Origin: Balneola sp. MJW-20
GTDB lineage: Bacteria > Bacteroidota > Rhodothermia > Balneolales > Balneolaceae
DNA: 64,000 nt
NCBI RefSeq assembly: GCF_040811775.1
Contig: NZ_JBFNXW010000003.1
Span: 124,001 to 188,000, forward strand
Reading direction: 5' to 3'
Shown: piece by piece, positions 61,907 through 64,000 of the stretch
Layout of the letters: every line of letters begins with the position of its first letter
Numbering within the stretch: the stretch's first letter is position 1
Program-made: the position numbers and the translations under genes
The notes under the pieces: generated by a model
The model's database searches: none
What the model was told of the DNA's origin: nothing
The model's input: only the letters and a program-made list of their open reading frames with translations

Positions 61907-63121
61907 ATGAATAAGTTCATGAAGGGATCCGGATCCTTTCTTTTGGGACTGACGATGCTGTCGGTCCTTATTTTTTCCGGTTGCGAAGAGCCCGGAGGTA
62001 TTGGAGGACAATTCTACGAATCATCTAAAGTTCAGGTCGATACGGTTCTGATTAATGGTTTCACCGTCGAGCAATTTAACGCTTACACAGGTGGTACTGA
62101 TGCGGCTGCAGCAGCTTTAGGTGGAAAAGTCAGCGATCCAGTATACGGCGATTTTGAAGCCCAGACACTGGTCAAGCCTAATGCAAATCGTCAGGCCGCG
62201 ATCGATCGTATTGATGATAGTTTTATTCTTAAATTAAGACTGACGGTCGACTCTACCTACCAGTGGGGAAATGCAGATGAGAACTTTGGTTACACCATCT
62301 ATGAGAATACCCAATTCTGGAGAGGGGCAACTCTTCAGTCAGAAGACCAGGTAACCTATGATGAAGCAACCCCTGTTGCTACATTCAACCGGCTGGACCT
62401 GAATAATAATTTTTACGAGGTGGAACTATCAGAAGAGTACAGCGATAAGTTCCTTGAGTTTTATAACGATGACTCACCTGAAAACGATTCCTTATGGAAT
62501 TTTGGAGAATACGGCCTGAGCATCGTTCCTGACCCATCCAATAATGTAGTGGAGAGTTTCAGATTCGGTCAAAGTGATCTGATCGTGATCGATGCCTTTG
62601 CAGATGATACTACACAGCTGATACTGCAGGATTGGGGTTATCTTTATGAAAATGTTAACCGCCCGGCTTATACTGATAACACGGTACTCAGCAACTCACT
62701 TGACGATGTATACAGGATCAATCTGACCGATGCGATCAATAACATTGAGCCGGATAATATCGTGAAAACCGAGCTGGTGTTTTATGAAGACACTACCCAG
62801 CTTGTGAACACCGAAGGACCTTTATTCCGGAGACCTGAAACAGTTCTGTTAAATGCTCAGTTTGATCTGGGTGAATTTCCGGAAATTGCACTTCAGCTTG
62901 ATAATGCTGCTTTCAGAGGTTTTAAGGATGATGAGGAGGGTTCATTCAGGTTTGATATAACATTTTATGCAAATGATGTGATCTATGCCGGATTTCAGGG
63001 GGAGGATTTTTATATATATCCGGCCTTCAGAGGAGGTAATCTGACCAACACTCTTTTATTTAATGAACAGTCTGGAGCCAGAAGCCCGCGTTTAATCATT
63101 ACATCTATAGTTGAGGAGTAA
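61907..63121 (+). CDS. DUF4270-like lipoprotein
   Basis: I start at the ATG at 61907 rather than an in-frame TTG three bases earlier. The ~405-residue protein has a lipobox signal (MLSVLIFSGCEEPGG) and a beta-rich mature part matching DUF4270: VQVDTVLINGFTVEQFNAY, SDPVYGDFEAQTLVKPN and FILKLRLTVD-type strands. DUF4270 proteins are frequent in Bacteroidota next to glgA-like genes; the role is unknown but surface or periplasmic. It begins 23 bases after the GlgA-like gene and 6 bases before the next gene. Confidence 0.85.
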   Translation: MNKFMKGSGSFLLGLTMLSVLIFSGCEEPGGIGGQFYESSKVQVDTVLINGFTVEQFNAYTGGTDAAAAALGGKVSDPVYGDFEAQTLVKPNANRQAAIDRIDDSFILKLRLTVDSTYQWGNADENFGYTIYENTQFWRGATLQSEDQVTYDEATPVATFNRLDLNNNFYEVELSEEYSDKFLEFYNDDSPENDSLWNFGEYGLSIVPDPSNNVVESFRFGQSDLIVIDAFADDTTQLILQDWGYLYENVNRPAYTDNTVLSNSLDDVYRINLTDAINNIEPDNIVKTELVFYEDTTQLVNTEGPLFRRPETVLLNAQFDLGEFPEIALQLDNAAFRGFKDDEEGSFRFDITFYANDVIYAGFQGEDFYIYPAFRGGNLTNTLLFNEQSGARSPRLIITSIVEE

Positions 63122-63127
63122 GGAAGG

Positions 63128-64000
63128 ATGAGAAGATCTTTAATTTTAATATTATTCTTGCTCCTGGCAGGTTTACAAAACGGTTTCTCCCAGGCTACTG
63201 AGGGTGATGAAGCCCGCAGCGGGTCGGTTTATTCCGGATTTGGTATAGGCATGCCATCTGATATGGCCAACGCTGAGATCAGAGCAATGGGAATAATCGG
63301 AGTCTCTTACAACTATCTGTTCACTCCGGGACTTAATAATCCGGCATTCTGGAGTCGTGGCCGATTAACCCGCGGAACGGCAGGATTTAATATGGCCTCC
63401 TACAATGTGACCAGTCCAACTGCCAGCGATAAGAATACGATCTTTGAAGCCGGCTTTGTGAATATTGTATTTCCTTTAATTCCCAATGAACTGGGTGTCA
63501 GCGCTGCATTATATCCGTATACCAGACAAAATTACAGAGTGCTAAGTCGTGAAGTGATCAATCAGGGCACTCCCGATTCACTTGCATACGCAGTAAACAA
63601 TCAGGGATTCGGTGGAGTAAATAAGCTGGAATTCGGTATTGGCTGGAGTCCGGTAAAAAATCTTTCAATTGGTTATGCACCATCATTGGTTTTTGTAACA
63701 AATACCCGAACGGAGTTATTTATTTTTGATCCTTCAGCTGATCTGACCAATACCTCTGTTGATAACATCCTGAACGGATATACCCTTGGGCATCGTTTTG
63801 GTCTGTTATATACTCTAGAATCCATCAGGAATGATGAGGACTACCTGCAGTTTGGAGCAACTTATACACCCGCTCTGGATATAAAATTAAAGAGAAAGCA
63901 GGAAGTACAGAAAAGTGTTGGAGCAAATGCAACCATCCTGGTTGACCTGCTTGGTAATCAGTCCAGCAATGGAAATCTGAGGCTGCCTCATGACTTTGCA
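63128..64000 (+). CDS. Outer-membrane beta-barrel protein, 3'-truncated by the window
   Basis: A frame open from the ATG at 63128 to the last base (at least 291 residues). Preceding AAGGAAGG is a plausible SD. A signal peptide (RRSLILILFLLLAGLQ, cut after FSQ) is followed by strands with GIGMPSDMANAEIRAMGIIG, YLFTPGLNNPAFWSRGR and GWSPVKNLSIGYAPSLVF (in parts), as in FadL/OmpP1-like or related barrels. The size resembles FadL-like proteins, but the family is not certain. It is the last visible gene of the comA operon. Confidence 0.75.
   Translation, partial: MRRSLILILFLLLAGLQNGFSQATEGDEARSGSVYSGFGIGMPSDMANAEIRAMGIIGVSYNYLFTPGLNNPAFWSRGRLTRGTAGFNMASYNVTSPTASDKNTIFEAGFVNIVFPLIPNELGVSAALYPYTRQNYRVLSREVINQGTPDSLAYAVNNQGFGGVNKLEFGIGWSPVKNLSIGYAPSLVFVTNTRTELFIFDPSADLTNTSVDNILNGYTLGHRFGLLYTLESIRNDEDYLQFGATYTPALDIKLKRKQEVQKSVGANATILVDLLGNQSSNGNLRLPHDFA

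Noticed and set aside
1..64000. CRISPR array, prophage or insertion sequence
   Set aside because: No evenly spaced direct repeats, no cas, transposase, integrase or phage structural gene pattern was found in reading both strands.

Overview
The window reads as chromosomal DNA of a free-living, probably marine or saline Bacteroidota-type bacterium, most likely the Balneola/Gracilimonas-like lineage (Balneolota). Supporting signs are an FtsK gene followed by a LolA-like gene, HU-plus-SPOR envelope proteins, a DUF4270-like lipoprotein, TonB receptors with carboxypeptidase-regulatory-like N-termini, a long Asp-box (VPS10-like) propeller protein, very acidic proteins, AT-rich start regions that mostly lack Shine-Dalgarno sequences, and moderate GC content. 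The lineage call is inference from gene content, without a search. No rRNA, tRNA, CRISPR array, phage or insertion sequence was seen.

Layout: 0-11.5 kb is one plus-strand block: gcvT (5' cut), comB, ftsK, a lolA-like gene, a polytopic LPG-synthase-like protein, an outer-membrane barrel, a mini-HU protein, an HU/SPOR membrane protein, then exbB-exbD-tonB. 11.7-16.2 kb has the Asp-box protein, a four-cysteine lipoprotein and a methyltransferase. 16.3-24.2 kb is a minus-strand run: VOC protein, FG-GAP lipoprotein, YdeI-like protein, MscS channel, glycogen phosphorylase, ispE and cca. 24.3-37 kb is mixed: a Usp-like protein, a TonB receptor with a lipoprotein partner, a PH-domain protein, a DUF2911 lipoprotein, a divergent PP2C phosphatase and Ser/Thr kinase pair, a K+ channel and an amidase.

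37-44.9 kb is a minus-strand accessory stretch of small enzymes (four GNAT acetyltransferases, a RibD-like reductase, a DUF1905/YdeI protein, TfoX-N, a GDCCVxC zinc-ribbon protein) plus an AT-rich OprB-like porin. 44.9-51.6 kb has a GH92 mannosidase, a DEAD-box helicase, a Gfo/Idh oxidoreductase and a FAD dehydrogenase, separated by gaps that share short repeat words. 52-64 kb has a sugar nucleotidyltransferase, a membrane-anchored Mur ligase, a LolC/E permease, glgB-malQ, then comA, a catalytically incomplete GlgA N-domain, a DUF4270-like lipoprotein and an outer-membrane protein cut by the window end.

Three themes recur. Glycogen and alpha-glucan metabolism is represented by glgP, glgB, malQ and the GlgA fragment. 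Sulfolactate synthesis is represented by comA and comB, at opposite ends of the window. Envelope energy and linkage is represented by ExbB/D-TonB, TonB receptors and the HU-SPOR protein. The most unusual items are the HU/SPOR-TonB cluster, the stand-alone GlgA N-domain, a leader-like region with mutually exclusive hairpins near 38.2 kb, a terminator-like hairpin in the helicase leader, and an AAC(6')-Ib-like acetyltransferase.
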